A stretch of 64,000 bases of DNA from Pyrenophora tritici-repentis (taxonomy: Eukaryota; Ascomycota; Dothideomycetes; Pleosporales; Pleosporaceae): contig NC_089399.1 of NCBI RefSeq assembly GCF_003171515.1, positions 620,001 to 684,000 on the forward strand, read 5' to 3'. Positions 1 to 11,138 of this stretch are shown here, piece by piece. The notes below the pieces were generated by a model. It worked only from the letters and a program-made list of their open reading frames with translations. It made no database searches and was not told the DNA's origin. A program made the position numbers and the translations under genes. Every line of letters begins with the position of its first letter. Position 1 is the stretch's first letter.

Positions 1-833
1 CCCCCCACAAATCCCACCCAACCGTCACTAACCCCCCAATTGCGATTAACACAGGAAAATACCAAAGCGCATTATAACACAACCCAGCACACCCACCAAA
101 CACCACCAATCCCCTCGTCAACCGATCCTTGACCGCCTTCTCCGCCAATTGTACAGCCGCTAGCGCCACAATACCTACTGTACTGGCGTTGAGACCGGAT
201 AGCAGCGCGTACACGATGGCGGGGAGGCGTGACGGCAGGTTGTGTACGCCGAGGGCGAGACCGAACATTGTGAGGGCGCCGGGTAGGGACCAGAGGGTGA
301 ATGCGAGGGTTGCAGGGAAGATGCCGGCGTGTAGGAGGGCGATGCAGAAGCACATTTTTGTGCTAGCAGGGCCAGGGAGGGCTTGATTTAGGGCGAAGAG
401 TTCTTGGTACTGTTGGGTGTTAGCTTCTTGGTCTAGTTTGTTGGTTGAGGATTTGTGTTGTAATCATCTATCCACCTCTTCTTCCAATCCTAGCAGAAAA
501 GGTGGATGTAAGCAGGAAGTGCCAAATACTCACAGTCTGTTCATCAACCCACTTCCTCCCCTCTCCTTCTCCTACTCCCTCCCCATTCTCTCCCCTCTCA
601 CTACCGCCACTCCCCCAACTCCCTTTCCCCTCCACAAACCTCCGATGCAAGATTTGAAAGTGCACCGGCGGCCCCCCAAACGAAGTAAACCCCAAATCCC
701 ACATTCTAATAAAAACATCGCAAAACCGTGCTTGCAGGGTTTCCTTTTCTGTTTCCGAGTGGGCAGCAGTGGTGGGGTTGTTGAGGCGGTGGCGGAGGGA
801 GCTTATAAGGGAGTGGATGGTCATTGTTGACAA
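1..833 (-). CDS. Chromate ion transporter (CHR family), 5' part; runs off left edge
   Basis: Membrane transporter of the CHR/ChrA family, whose members export chromate or related oxyanions. Two exons are seen: 833-534 (100 codons) and 409 to the window edge. The intron, 533-410, has a GTGAGT donor and a CTAAC branch motif 9 nt before its CAG acceptor. Exon 1 has the family start motif, an FTSFGGPPVHFQILHRRF-like stretch near residues 50-70 followed by WVDEQ. Exon 2 opens with the conserved FALNQALPGPAS block and continues into several hydrophobic segments. Translation stays open to base 1, so the rest of the first repeat, and in fungi usually a second homologous half, lies outside. The start at 833 is the first in-frame ATG; another ATG three codons on is possible. 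Family assignment is confident; substrate is inferred from the family. Confidence 0.85.
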
Positions 834-1940
834 GTCGGTAGGTGGGTGGATGCTCCGATTGATGCTGGCCTGAGAAGGCGTATGTGTGCTTGAAATAGAT
901 AGAAAGTAATAGGATATGTAGATACGATGCTTGCGACGGTAACAATGGCTTGAGTGAGAGTACGAGGAGTCTTCAATAAATCCTTCACTCTTGCACTTTC
1001 ACCTTACTTGCGAAATGGATTACAGCCAAAGCTCCAAGTCGACGAGGCCAAAGTTTAGTGAAACAAGTCAGACTCTTAACAATGGCACAAATGAACATCG
1101 TTCCAACCGCGTAAGCCAAGACCGGTTACCAAGACACCCCGCCATCCAATCATCCCACCCACGCATCGCGCCATCCAGTGGCTTTCTTCGCTCAGGCCAA
1201 AATGCGGTGCTGGGAGCTAGTCCTGGAGAACCGGCACGTTGCGTTGCTGCTACCGGTATCCAAGGCCCAGGCGTTGTCGGTGATGAATGGGGGAAAGCGC
1301 AGCCGGGGAGAGGTGTTAAGCGAGCGGGTAGTATGTCATGTCACTCGAGGCCTGTGATTGGTGCTGTAAGGAGAGGGAGGTTGGGGATTGGGGAAAGCTA
1401 TATACATATACTAGGCTATCTGCGTACATGAACTATAGTTGACTTGTGCGAAAAATGAATGAATGAACAGTTCAAGGTTATTTCGGTCAAGATGTTTCGG
1501 GTTCCGGCGAGATGGTCACGTGGGATTGATCGAGGTAAGTACATGACATGTACATCCTAGTGTTCACTCACGAACGCAGAGAACAGTACATTTCCAGATA
1601 ACAATGCATATTTTTATGCTAGGGGAACTATCTAATATACTCTAATATACAAGTGCCACAGCATGAAGAAACCCCCACGAAAGTAATCAGGGGAGATACA
1701 ACCTCAAAAAAGGACCTCGACCCAACCCAACACAACCCGATCAGTCATGCCAACCCAGGGGTAACCCATTCCAGATAAACGCCAGCCCTTTAGAAAGAAA
1801 CCAAAAGAAAAACACCGAAACCTGACCCATGTCCTTAGTCGTCCAGAAAATACAAACGCCGGCCTAGATGCCTTCCCATGCAGCCCATAAAGATTCAAGT
1901 ACGAAAGCCCGCGCCACCCTCAAGAAAACAACAAAGTCAT
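834..1940. other. Intergenic, no gene recognised
   Basis: An open frame at 991-1431 (+) encodes about 146 residues, but it has no recognisable domain, poor codon bias and no splice context, so I do not call it. The stretch holds the upstream region of the chromate transporter and the 3' side of the small protein gene at 1941. Confidence 0.5.
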
Positions 1941-2235
1941 CTAGCCGTAGTAGCCACTGTTCTGCACCGAGGTAGATGTGTTGGGGTCGTTTAGTTTACC
2001 ACCGCCGTTGTGGACGACAGGCGGTTGGCTGAAGCATTTGCCCCGTGATGAGGTGCCGGAGTTTGTGTTGAGGCTCCTTGATGATGTAGCAGAGTAGCCT
2101 GCTGTATGTTAGAACAATGTTCGGCCAGTGAGAGGTGGATGTAGGCAACATACTTGTGGAAGATGTCGTAGGACGGGATGTGTAGGCACCCTTGTTCTGG
2201 GCATAGTAGCCACTGTAGGATCCGTTGGAAGACAT
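1941..2235 (-). CDS. Small Ser/Gly/Tyr-rich protein, unknown function
   Basis: Unrecognised. Two exons, 2235-2154 and 2098-1941, encode about 79 residues. The 55-nt intron (2153-2099) has a GTATGT donor, a CTAAC branch motif and a CAG acceptor, which is the main reason to believe the model. The protein has no signal peptide or membrane segment. It is rich in Ser, Thr, Asn and Gly, and begins and ends with near-identical motifs: SYSGYY near the N terminus and NSGYYG at the very C terminus. Such composition is usual for disordered proteins. Function cannot be inferred, and the neighbours (a chromate transporter and PRP17) give no clue. Confidence 0.5.
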
Positions 2236-3590
2236 GGCTAGTTGGCGGCGAGGTTGTGTTTGGCGTTTAGATTCCAGTGTTGATTCGTAGCCTCTTAGAT
2301 CGACCGTGCCGTAGATGTTGGTTGGCGGCGATGAAGCTGGTTTGGGTTGTATGCGAGACGTAACAGGCGTATGATGTGCTGTGTTTCGATGGTATGGAAG
2401 CCGGGTTGACCGTAGATGGAGCACGAGAACAGTAATGAGTCTTTGCAAGACAAGATATATGACTGTAGGTTGATTGATTGATTGATGATGGAAAGAAAGA
2501 AAAGTAACAGACTCTTCTCTGGACGAGTATTTATTTCCAGGCAGACATTACCTGAGGCCGCCATCTTCAGACTGACACATTTGCGCAGTTGACTGTTTTG
2601 CCCACAAGAGCCCTCCTGCGCCCTTGCTATGCCGCTGCCTGGATAGCTGGGCAGCGACCGGCGCACGATTGCGATGATTCACACGGGTGGCTATGTTCCC
2701 CAGGACCGGCCCCAAGGCCAGGACGCGTCAAGCAGCGAATCAGCGACTAGGTTGGACTATCGGCCTACCCCGATCTTGGGTGAAGGAGTCATCCTCGGTG
2801 TGTGCAGTTCCCTAAAGATACCAGTTCAACAGAGCCGCGCACGGCCTAGACTGGCGATGACTGGTTCCTCGCGCAGGTGGGCTTAGTTCGTAGCGCAACA
2901 GCCGTCCATCTGCAAGGCACAATTGATGGCAGCCTATGGGAAGGCAGCAGGAATTGTGGGAGACGCGCTATCTAGTGACGAACGCCCAGATGCAGGCGTC
3001 AATGATGAAAAGGGAAAATGCAGAAAAAGACGGCTGGTGAAGGCTCAAGGTCACCGGTTCGCCAGAAGAGGAAAGGTGTGGGGCTGAGAAAGCAGGTGCC
3101 TGAAAGCAGCATTGCAAACGGTTGCCATGAGATAACGTATCGGCAGAACCCGATGACATACGAAGCTTTCTGTGATAAACAAGGTGAATGAAGAAAAGGC
3201 AAAGGGCTGGGGTTTGGAAATGAGGGAAGGCGCAGTGGAGAGGCTGCTGATTCATGGTGGGGGGTGGTGCATGCGAGCGGAGGGAGTTGAGAACCAACCT
3301 TGGAAGGCTGCCGCGAGGCTGAGCGCCATTTGGATCATGCTCGACTCATTCAAGACATGAGTGGGCGATGAGCGCGCGGCTGTGCCATGCGCATGCGCGC
3401 AAACCATTGCCAACGCAGAAGTGGTGAACTGCTGGGGGGCTCAAGTACGGCATCCATGCATCACTGAACTGGTTCAGAGGGCGCAGGGACCGAGTGGCAA
3501 AACACAGCCATTGGTTTGGTCTAGTTTGATATCGAATGCATTGGGTATCGCTAATTGCCCTTTGAAATCTCCCAGAGTATCCCCCAAGCC
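2236..3590. other. Intergenic, no gene recognised
   Basis: About 1.35 kb between the small protein gene and the 3' end of PRP17. Only short scattered frames are present. There is a (TGAT)n-like run near 2472-2488. No RNA gene or repeat with defined ends was seen. Confidence 0.5.
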
Positions 3591-4958
3591 TTAATCGTAC
3601 AATTTCAATGCACCGTTCAGATCTCCGGCAATCACTTTTGATGTCTCTCTAGGATGCCACTGCACCGCCAACACAGGCGCATCACTTGCCGGAATCTTAT
3701 GATACATTTTACAAGTCTTCCAGTCCCAGAAACACAAGAAACCTCCGCTATCACCCGAACTGATGAATTGACCATCGGGACTAATCGCAACGTCAGGCGC
3801 ATACCCAGCCACATTATGTCCTCTATAACTCTTTTTCCGATTTTGCCGAAAGCGGTCGGTAGAGCTGTACACCGTGATCTGGTTGTCGGACGACTGGAAC
3901 GCGACATATTTGCCCGATGGGTGTGGGGACGAGCGGACCATGGCAAACATGTACGGTTCGGCAATGAACTTGATGGGCACGGGAATGCCGTATTCCCATG
4001 CGCGGAGTGACTTGTCGTCGGATGTGGTGATGAAGCGACGGTTTTCGTCGCAGAAGGTAATAGTGTTGACGGGCCCAAGATGGTGATCGTATTCCTGTAC
4101 CATCTCGCCGCTCCTTGTGTCGTATTGCATAATCTTCTTGTCGCTCATACCTGCTAGGAACTCGTGGGGCGTGCTGGGGTTGATGCGCACAACGTGAGGT
4201 GTCTTACCGGTTGTGAACTTGTTCAGGCACTTTCCCGTCTCCGTGTCCCACAGCTTCATGTAGCGATCATAACTAGCAGATATGAACTGCGTGCCGGTGG
4301 GGTTGAAGTCAATGTCAACAACAGACTTTGTATGCCCAGAGTATGTTCGTAGCAGCTCGCGTTGATGATAGACGTCCCATAGCGCAATCTTCGAGTCGGC
4401 CGAAGCAGAGAGGAGAAGGTGGCCGCTGTCGGGCATGAAGCGCACCTGTGTAATCGACTTGGTGTGATATTTGTACGTGTGGATGAGCTTCTTTGGTATG
4501 TAGTTCTTAGGTTCAAAGTCGCCGGTAAGCCTGATGTCGAGATCTGTAGGCACATGCATGTACGTCCGGCCTTGGTAGTCGTATTGCTGGCTTCCCACGA
4601 ACTCGCTCGTCTCGCCTTCGGCATCGGTGTCGCGGTAGTCTGTACCTGCGAGCTTTTTCGGCGCATGCGCAGTGGTGTCGACAATCTCGTCTTCCTCGTA
4701 GACTATCTCAACCTCGACGTCCGACCCAAACTCATCGTCCGAGGCAGCGTCGGGCCTCTCTTCTTCGTATTTGGCCCATGGTCCCTTGTATGCGCCAGTT
4801 CCAGTGACGATACTCGTATCGCCCTTGCCCTCTCGCTTCCTCTTCTTTGACCCTCCGCCCCCTTCGATTGTGCGTTGGCCTTGTCGGAAGGTGTGGTCGC
4901 TGATGTACGTCTCCGCTGCGAATCCGGTTGGCACTCTGCCAGAACCTCCAGCGGCCAT
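3591..4958 (-). CDS. PRP17: Pre-mRNA splicing factor PRP17/CDC40 (WD40 protein)
   Basis: Component of the spliceosome acting at the second catalytic step. It is a single exon of 455 codons from the ATG at 4958. The reading frame is open for 60 more codons upstream, but that part is basic and hydrophobic, lacks family similarity and looks like 5' UTR. The N-terminal segment has the conserved PTGFAAETYISDHTF block, a KKRKRE basic cluster and the GPWAKYEEE motif, then a YDYQGRTY motif just before the propeller. Seven WD repeats follow from about residue 160, including motifs such as SGHTKSVVDIDF, YDRYMKLWDTETG and GMSDKKIMQYD, all typical of PRP17. Compared with the human protein (579 aa) about 100 N-terminal residues are absent, while the length equals that of the yeast protein. 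An unseen upstream exon cannot be excluded. Confidence 0.92.
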   Translation of the reverse strand: MAAGGSGRVPTGFAAETYISDHTFRQGQRTIEGGGGSKKRKREGKGDTSIVTGTGAYKGPWAKYEEERPDAASDDEFGSDVEVEIVYEEDEIVDTTAHAPKKLAGTDYRDTDAEGETSEFVGSQQYDYQGRTYMHVPTDLDIRLTGDFEPKNYIPKKLIHTYKYHTKSITQVRFMPDSGHLLLSASADSKIALWDVYHQRELLRTYSGHTKSVVDIDFNPTGTQFISASYDRYMKLWDTETGKCLNKFTTGKTPHVVRINPSTPHEFLAGMSDKKIMQYDTRSGEMVQEYDHHLGPVNTITFCDENRRFITTSDDKSLRAWEYGIPVPIKFIAEPYMFAMVRSSPHPSGKYVAFQSSDNQITVYSSTDRFRQNRKKSYRGHNVAGYAPDVAISPDGQFISSGDSGGFLCFWDWKTCKMYHKIPASDAPVLAVQWHPRETSKVIAGDLNGALKLYD

Positions 4959-5474
4959 CGCGGGCACTCTTATTGCCAAAAGGGGAGTCGCGTGATACTG
5001 GTGAGCTTGAAGGAAAATTCGGTCTGGCGCTGGGCAAGATTGAGGAGGTTGCAGGGTGGAATGATGGACGTGGTGAGCGAGTTGGAGAAGCATCCTACAC
5101 AAATCATGGGTGACTAAGCACGCCAAGACTAGCGTCAAGGCGCGGTATGTTCATGTGAAAAATAGTCCATTCACAACAAGCTAATATAACGCTATCATAC
5201 GCCATTAGGACACAAAGTCCGTCCAAATCTCTTCTTTCATGCTCTTCGTTTCCTAGAGCCTGTCACATAAAATATTCCCCCTCAACCCAGCTCAACTTCC
5301 TTGTCATGCTACCCCACTATAAACATGCGTGCGCGTGGCTCTGCTTCTCGAGCCGGATATCAAAAGCCCCTGGTCCTGTCTCCCTAGCCATTCCTCTATT
5401 TCTTTGTGGTGGCTGGCCGCCATCAATACCCCCACGAAAATCATCACGAACACGATGCACAGCCAGGTCCCTAC
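4959..5474. other. PRP17 upstream region and ERV14 3' side
   Basis: Short spacer between two genes on the minus strand. It holds the presumed 5' UTR and promoter of PRP17. No additional coding exon for PRP17 could be joined with a convincing splice pair. Confidence 0.4.
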
Positions 5475-6080
5475 CTAATGAGACTCGTCGCGGATGAGGG
5501 CGACAATCATGCTGTAGAGGTAGAAGAAGAACATGAGCAGATGGAAGCCCAGCTTAATGAAGGATTCCTGGTCGATATTAGTCTCGAGCGCTGCCAAGCT
5601 GTCAAACTTCACCATCATACCTTCTTGTGCACATTAAGCTTCCGGAAGATTTCCGTCGCGTCCAAGAGGTGCTGGTTCTCAAAGATCCTATTATAATCAG
5701 CATTTTTCTTATCATGTAAATGGCAAAGCCACATACTTCTTTCCATTCCATGCCAATAGAGGCAGATTCAGGAGCAGGGCGATCCAGTATCCGTTGATAA
5801 GGAACAAGACGGTCAGGAAAGCGTGGACGGCGGCTTCGGGGATGATGTATGTGTTCAGGCGGTTGCACAGATCAATGGGGTTGATGTAGTCGCTGTCGCA
5901 AATTTAGCATGTGCTCGGTGGAATTTCAGAGGTCGCAACGTGCGCCATGCGCCCCAATCTGCTCGTGAATATCACTTACCATTCCAAGTCGCTGTACATA
6001 ATGGTGAAGAAGACCTGAAGGAATAGGTTGACGGCATTTATCAACACCGCCAACAGGTACAACCACGCCTCACCAGTCAT
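5475..6080 (-). CDS. ERV14: ERV14/cornichon family ER cargo receptor
   Basis: Small membrane protein of COPII vesicles that selects transmembrane cargo for export from the ER. Four exons: 6080-5980, 5892-5737, 5687-5621 and 5567-5475. They give 138 residues, the same length as yeast Erv14. Phases fit throughout and donors are GTAAGT, GTATGT and GTATGA. The protein starts [10 protein letters not shown], has three to four hydrophobic segments, and shows the family hallmark [18 protein letters not shown], whose cysteine codon is split by intron 1. The [10 protein letters not shown] motif and a C terminus with [10 protein letters not shown] are also typical. It shares its strand with PRP17 and MAP1, but no functional link is implied. 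The assignment is very secure. Confidence 0.95.
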
Positions 6081-6701
6081 TGTGGGAATGTCGTGTGCTG
6101 TGTAGCACGTGTATTTTGTATGAAAGCGAGTCGGAGTCGGCTGACTGTGTCGCCAGTAAGAGCTTCGGCGCAAATGAACAGGTATGTGTGAGGCTCGAGG
6201 CTCGGATGCGGTCGTGTGTTTGCACGTTGGCGGGCTAAACACGGGAAGCTAGCTTGTGCGCGGGGCCTGGTTACAAGCTGCGATGACGTCGGGTGCACGG
6301 TAGACAGCTGAGATTGTGTAGCGATGGAAAATGGCACAGGGTACTGTTGGAATTAACAAAGTGCCCGATTTCTGCTGGAGGCTGAGCAAAGATGCGTAGA
6401 TGACGTTGAGGCGGAGACACGAGATGCCAATGCTTCCCTGAACAGCGGGCGACAAGCATGGCCGTTAGCGTCTTCGCTTCGCATCGTGTGTGACCTCGGA
6501 GGACGGATCGGTCGCTGTGGTCGGAACATAGTTGACAAGATATCGATGCACCCAAGCCTAGCGCTATAACTTCTACGCCGGCGTCACTCATCACTGGATA
6601 CGAGCTATCTATCGACTAGAACAAAGTTGGGGGTCGAGCCACTACGCCCGGGCCAATCGCTTTTTACTTTATATGTATACACCTTATTTTTGGCAACTTC
6701 C
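6081..6701. other. Intergenic between ERV14 and MAP1
   Basis: About 620 nt with the ERV14 promoter and the MAP1 3' end. Overlapping short frames exist on the minus strand (6249-6594) but none has a recognisable domain or splice structure. Confidence 0.4.
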
Positions 6702-8068
6702 TCAAGACGCGGCCGTCACTTCTTCCTTCTTCTCACCGTCTGTGACTCCCGGTATTTGTACGGGGCCACCTGGTGAATCTGGCAGTCTTGCCGTCAGGAC
6801 CTCGACACCATCCTCGGTTACGAGTAGGGTATGTTCTGGGTCATGTTAGATATACAAATGTTTGGAATTAGCAGAGTACGTACCGAACTGCGCTGTCAGA
6901 GAGCCGTCCTGTGTGACGCTAGTCCAATCATCCGGCCATGTCTTGTCCCTGTGTGAACCGAGACTGATCATGGGCTCGATTGTGAAGCACATGCCTGGTT
7001 TCGCCTGGCCGATCGCCTTGTTCTTTGCGTAATGCGGTACGTTGGGTGCGCAGTGAAACAATTGGTTCACACCGTGTCCGCAATACGTCCTGATTACGCT
7101 GCAGTTCTTGGTCTTTGCGTGCTTCTCGATGACGTTTCCGTACTCGCGGAAGAGTGTGCCGGGCTTGACGATTTCGATGGCCTTGTCTAAGCATTCCCGC
7201 GCTGCCTCAGTCACCCGCACCGCGTCGGGATTCGCCAATGCCTTGTCACCAATGTAATATGTCTCGTTCAGATCCGCGTGGAAACCGCCATGGTATACCG
7301 AGATGTCGATGTTTAGAATGTCGCCGTCTTTGAGTACTCGCTGATCGGGGATGCCGTGGCAGATGACCTCGTTGAGCGACGTGCAAACTGATTTGGGAAA
7401 GTTGCAGTAGTTGAGGGGCGATGGATACGACTGCTACGGTTAGCGCGTTGAGATAAGGGCCTGCTGCTACCACTCACATCACGCTCGATGGTGGCATTAT
7501 GGACAATTTCATCGATGTAATCGGTCGTGACGCCAGGCTTTGCAGCTCGCCCTGCAATGTCGAGAATCTCCCGTCCATATCGACACACTTTGCGCATCGC
7601 ATCCTGCTCCTCCTTGCTCAAAATCGTAATCTTATTCCTATTGACAAACACCTGCTCTGAACGCGGTATGCCATCCTTTGCGTAATCGGGTAGCCTGATG
7701 TGCTTCGGCACTTCGCGTCGCGGCGACAGCGGGTATACAGGTCTTAGGGCTCCAGTGTACGGATACGTGGGGAACGGGTTGTAATGACCGGTGGCTGGAT
7801 CCGGGTAAGAAACTACTTTCGGCGTAAAGATACTTTGGAGAATACTACTTTGTGACTTGTGCTCCTTCTTGTGTTCACCCTGCCATGCTATTAGATTGTT
7901 GGTCTCGAGTCTAAAGTTGAAGTGAATATATACCCAGTTTCGCTTGAAGCAGTCCTGTGAGCAAAAGAAGCTTTCTTTGCCAAGTTTCTGGCAGTTTGGG
8001 CACTGCAACGTGCCGGCGTCGTTGTCGCAATCCTTGCCCGAGCATTTGCGCGGGGCGTCTACAGCCAT
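6702..8068 (-). CDS. MAP1: Methionine aminopeptidase type 1
   Basis: Removes the initiator methionine from nascent proteins on cytosolic ribosomes. Four exons: 8068-7934, 7879-7478, 7430-6884 and 6835-6702, giving 405 residues. The N terminus carries the ribosome-associated zinc-finger region, with Cys at positions near 9, 14, 23, 26, 36 and 40. The catalytic M24 domain follows. Recognisable motifs are [30 protein letters not shown] (substrate-binding His), DGDILNIDI and HADLNETY (two metal-binding Asp), GHGVN (metal His), MCFTIEPM (metal Glu) and a final [12 protein letters not shown] (metal Glu). That last motif is created by the exon 3-4 junction. The start lies 468 bp from that of BNA4, head to head, so the two may share a promoter region. 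The assignment is very secure. Confidence 0.95.
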
Positions 8069-8536
8069 CGTGTGTGCAAAAATTGGTAATGTGCAAAAGA
8101 GCCGTATGTATAGTGGTAGTCGCCTGAGAAATGCAAGACTGGTTTCTCCAAAATTCCCAGTCCGCCTCTGTGTGAAGTCGTGGACAGCGCAAAAAGATGA
8201 GTGTTTGCTGCTCTCGCTCTAACGTTAACGCCGCATCATCAGTCAAGTCACAATTCCTTGCAGGGGTCCAGACACCAACGCGGCCGATCTTTGATGACTA
8301 ACTAGCGGTGGTGCGATGCGCACTTACCTGTTTAGGTCTTTACGTGCATCATCTGCCCACCTTTTGCCATCCTATGTATCTGACTCTTTGGGTTCACTGC
8401 ATATGAATCCATCACAACTCACTTGCTTCGCTGGGTTCTTTCATCTTCGTAAAGCTCTGAATTCTTTCTTTAATCTGAACCCGGGCTGTACATAAGCCAC
8501 TCGACTCTTCGTTAATCTTCCTTATCTCCCATTACG
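8069..8536. promoter_or_regulatory. Divergent intergenic region MAP1/BNA4
   Basis: This 468-bp region lies between the start codons of MAP1 (-) and BNA4 (+) and must hold both promoters. No specific factor site is claimed. A pyrimidine-rich stretch precedes the BNA4 start, a feature common in fungal promoters. Confidence 0.45.
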
Positions 8537-10085
8537 ATGACACAGAAAGTTGTTGTCGTAGGAGCTGGTCCAGTCGGGTCTCTAGCGGCCCTGTATGCTG
8601 CTGTGCGTGGATTTGATGTAGAAGTTTATGAGCTCAGAGCAGGTCAGTCATAGGTATACCGACATACCACCGAGCAAACATGCTTACGCTAGCCAGATCT
8701 CCGGGATCCCAATACCGTTCCACTAAACTTCTCCAAATCCATCAATCTTGCACTTTCCGAGCGCGGCATAAACTCTTTGCGTAAGACAGGATTATCCGAA
8801 CTCGCAGATGCAGTACTAAAGGACACCTTCCCAATGCATGGTCGCATGATCCATGTAAGGAAAAACGGAGAATATGTTCGTCAGCCACAGATGTACGATG
8901 CGAGAGGAAGAGTAGGTCCATCTCACGAAACTACTTATAGTATACTAATTGTAACAGAGCCTGCTGGCAATGGACCGTACCGGCCTTAACAAGACATTAA
9001 TCGATCATCTTGAGGCTATGCCTAATGTCAAGCTCGTCTTTAACCACAAGCTTGTTGGTGTAGATTTCAGGAAGAAAGTCGCATGGTTCGAGCATCGGAC
9101 CAAGTCGGCAGAAGAACAGGGTGACGAGTTCGAGATCCGCTTCGATCTCATGATCGGCGCCGACGGAGCCCACTCCGCTGTGCGATATCATTTGATGAAG
9201 TTTGTGCCCATGTCATTTCAGCAGGAGTATATCGATAAGCTCTGGTGCCAATTTCATGTCCCGCCTACACCGGATGGTGAGTTCCGGATACCACCCAACT
9301 ACCTGCACATCTGGCCTCAAGATGAGTCAATGTTCATCGCGCTTCCAAATCTCGATAAAACCTTCACATCTACTCTTTTTCTGACCAGGGAGGGCTTTAA
9401 ACAACTGGATGCATCAGGAAAAGTGGTCGAATACTTTGACAAGAAGTTCCCGGGTGTAGTACCAGATCTCATCACAGAAGATGAACTCCGCAAACAGTAT
9501 ACTTCCAATCAGCATCTTCCCTTGATTTCGATAAAATGTACACCATATCACTACGGAGACTCTGGGGTCATTGTGGGAGACTCTGCTCATGCCATGGTAC
9601 CCTTCTATGGCCAGGGTATGAATGCTGGACTGGAAGACGTCCGTGTGTTGTTCGAGTTCCTCGACGAGTACCCCAAGGATTGGACAAAGGCGTTGGATGA
9701 ATATACCAAGCAGCGCACTCCCGATGCGCAAACTATCAACGACCTCGCTCTGGGAAACTATTACGAAATGGCTAGCGATGTCAAGAAGCCGTTATATCTC
9801 TTGAGGAAGTGGATTGAGGAACAGCTGTACCTTTACGTGCCAAGTCTGGGCTGGGCCACTCAGTATTCGCGGGTGACCTTTAGCAACATGCGATATTCCG
9901 AAGTTCAGCAAGCGGCACAGAGACAGGCAAAGATATTGGATGGCATCGTCGGTCTCGCATTTACCTCGGTCATCGGCTGTGCTTTCTGGTTTGCAAGATC
10001 TCGTGGTGGACACCAAGCAAAGAAAGGCATCATGAGAACCATTTGTGTAGCGGCGCAAAGGCTGCAAAAGCTCACCAAAGGTTGA
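8537..10085 (+). CDS. BNA4: Kynurenine 3-monooxygenase
   Basis: FAD-dependent enzyme that hydroxylates kynurenine with NADPH and O2 in the kynurenine (de novo NAD+) pathway, on the outer mitochondrial membrane. Three exons: 8537-8642, 8697-8911 and 8958-10085, giving 482 residues. The N terminus carries the FAD-binding GAGPVG motif (residues 9-14). Exon 2 holds [21 protein letters not shown], which is specific for this enzyme. The second FAD motif, [25 protein letters not shown], is in exon 3. The C terminus has a hydrophobic segment ([16 protein letters not shown]) followed by basic residues, matching the membrane anchor of the family. The donor of intron 2 is GTAGGT, slightly off consensus. 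No other NAD+ synthesis gene is seen nearby. Confidence 0.95.
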
Positions 10086-11138
10086 GCAAATAATGGGCAC
10101 AGTATCAAATCTCCGCTCTAGTGGTCATGGATCTTGAAATCAGCTTTTAGTGAGTACATAGATAACCGCTAATTATGGAAATACACCACCCCCAAGACCT
10201 CTGCAGAACCAATGATAACGATATAGCAATGAGTTCGCAGCTTTTTTCGCATGAGATTTATCTTGTCACAGGTAGCCACTTGGTGTTATAGTATGAGCTG
10301 CCACGCGAGGTCGCATGGGTATTAATGTTGTGCCCCACAAGCAAGCGACATGTGGGGAGTGTGATTCGGAGCGAGATGCAACATCTTGGCACACTGTACT
10401 CAACATCCGAACGCAAGTACTGGAGATGTTCGAATACGACAAGAATGTTGTCTGTTAGTTTCTTGTTGCATGACAGGTGCATCCACGATTTTTCGCAGGC
10501 GATAGATGGCCCGACACCCCTCGTTAGGTGTCGCTCTACACCGGACACACGACCTCATTCAGGAACTTGTCGACATTTCAGGCATCGGCTATTTTCCCAG
10601 TCCAATTATACATGGATATATTTGTCACACAATTTACAAGCTATATGGGTAAATATGCATACACTCCGCGGTCCAAGCTATCGATATCATAATATGGGCC
10701 TTGACCTTCCAGAAGCTGTATCCTCACGGCACTGGCAAGGATACTCGACCCAATATTTTGACAATGATGCGTCCAAAAAGTAATCAAAGCATTCTTATGG
10801 GCTGCTTTAAATGTCCTAGACGCATTGCTAGCTCACATCCGGGTCGTAATCCAAGTCACAAGGTATGAACCAGGGATTAACTAGACGGTATTCTGGTTCT
10901 CTTGCCCGCATGCTTGTTTATCACCATGTGCTACTTTACAATGCATACATCGAGTGCATGGAACGTAAGTGTGGTAGCTTGGCGAGCCTCATAAATGTTC
11001 TCAAGTATTCTCGAAGTTGAGCTTCTATGTTCGACACAGACTTTTCGATCCCGCCCTTACAAGTGAAGCTTCTCTGACCATAGTGTACTTTCTTTCTTAT
11101 TCGCTCTAGGGCTCTGAGAAGAAGGGCTCGCCGCAAAA
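10086..11138. other. Intergenic, no gene recognised
   Basis: About 1.05 kb. An open frame at 10325-10783 (+) of 152 codons has no recognisable domain and unremarkable codon use. It may simply be noncoding or the 3' UTR of BNA4. Nothing else was found. Confidence 0.4.

Noticed and set aside
991..1431. 146-codon plus-strand frame
   Set aside because: No domain, signal peptide or splice context, and composition typical of noncoding sequence.
4959..5138. 60-residue N-terminal extension of PRP17
   Set aside because: No similarity to the family; His/Leu/Pro-rich and probably the leader.
10325..10783. 152-codon plus-strand frame after BNA4
   Set aside because: Composition and codon use are not gene-like and no family features are visible.
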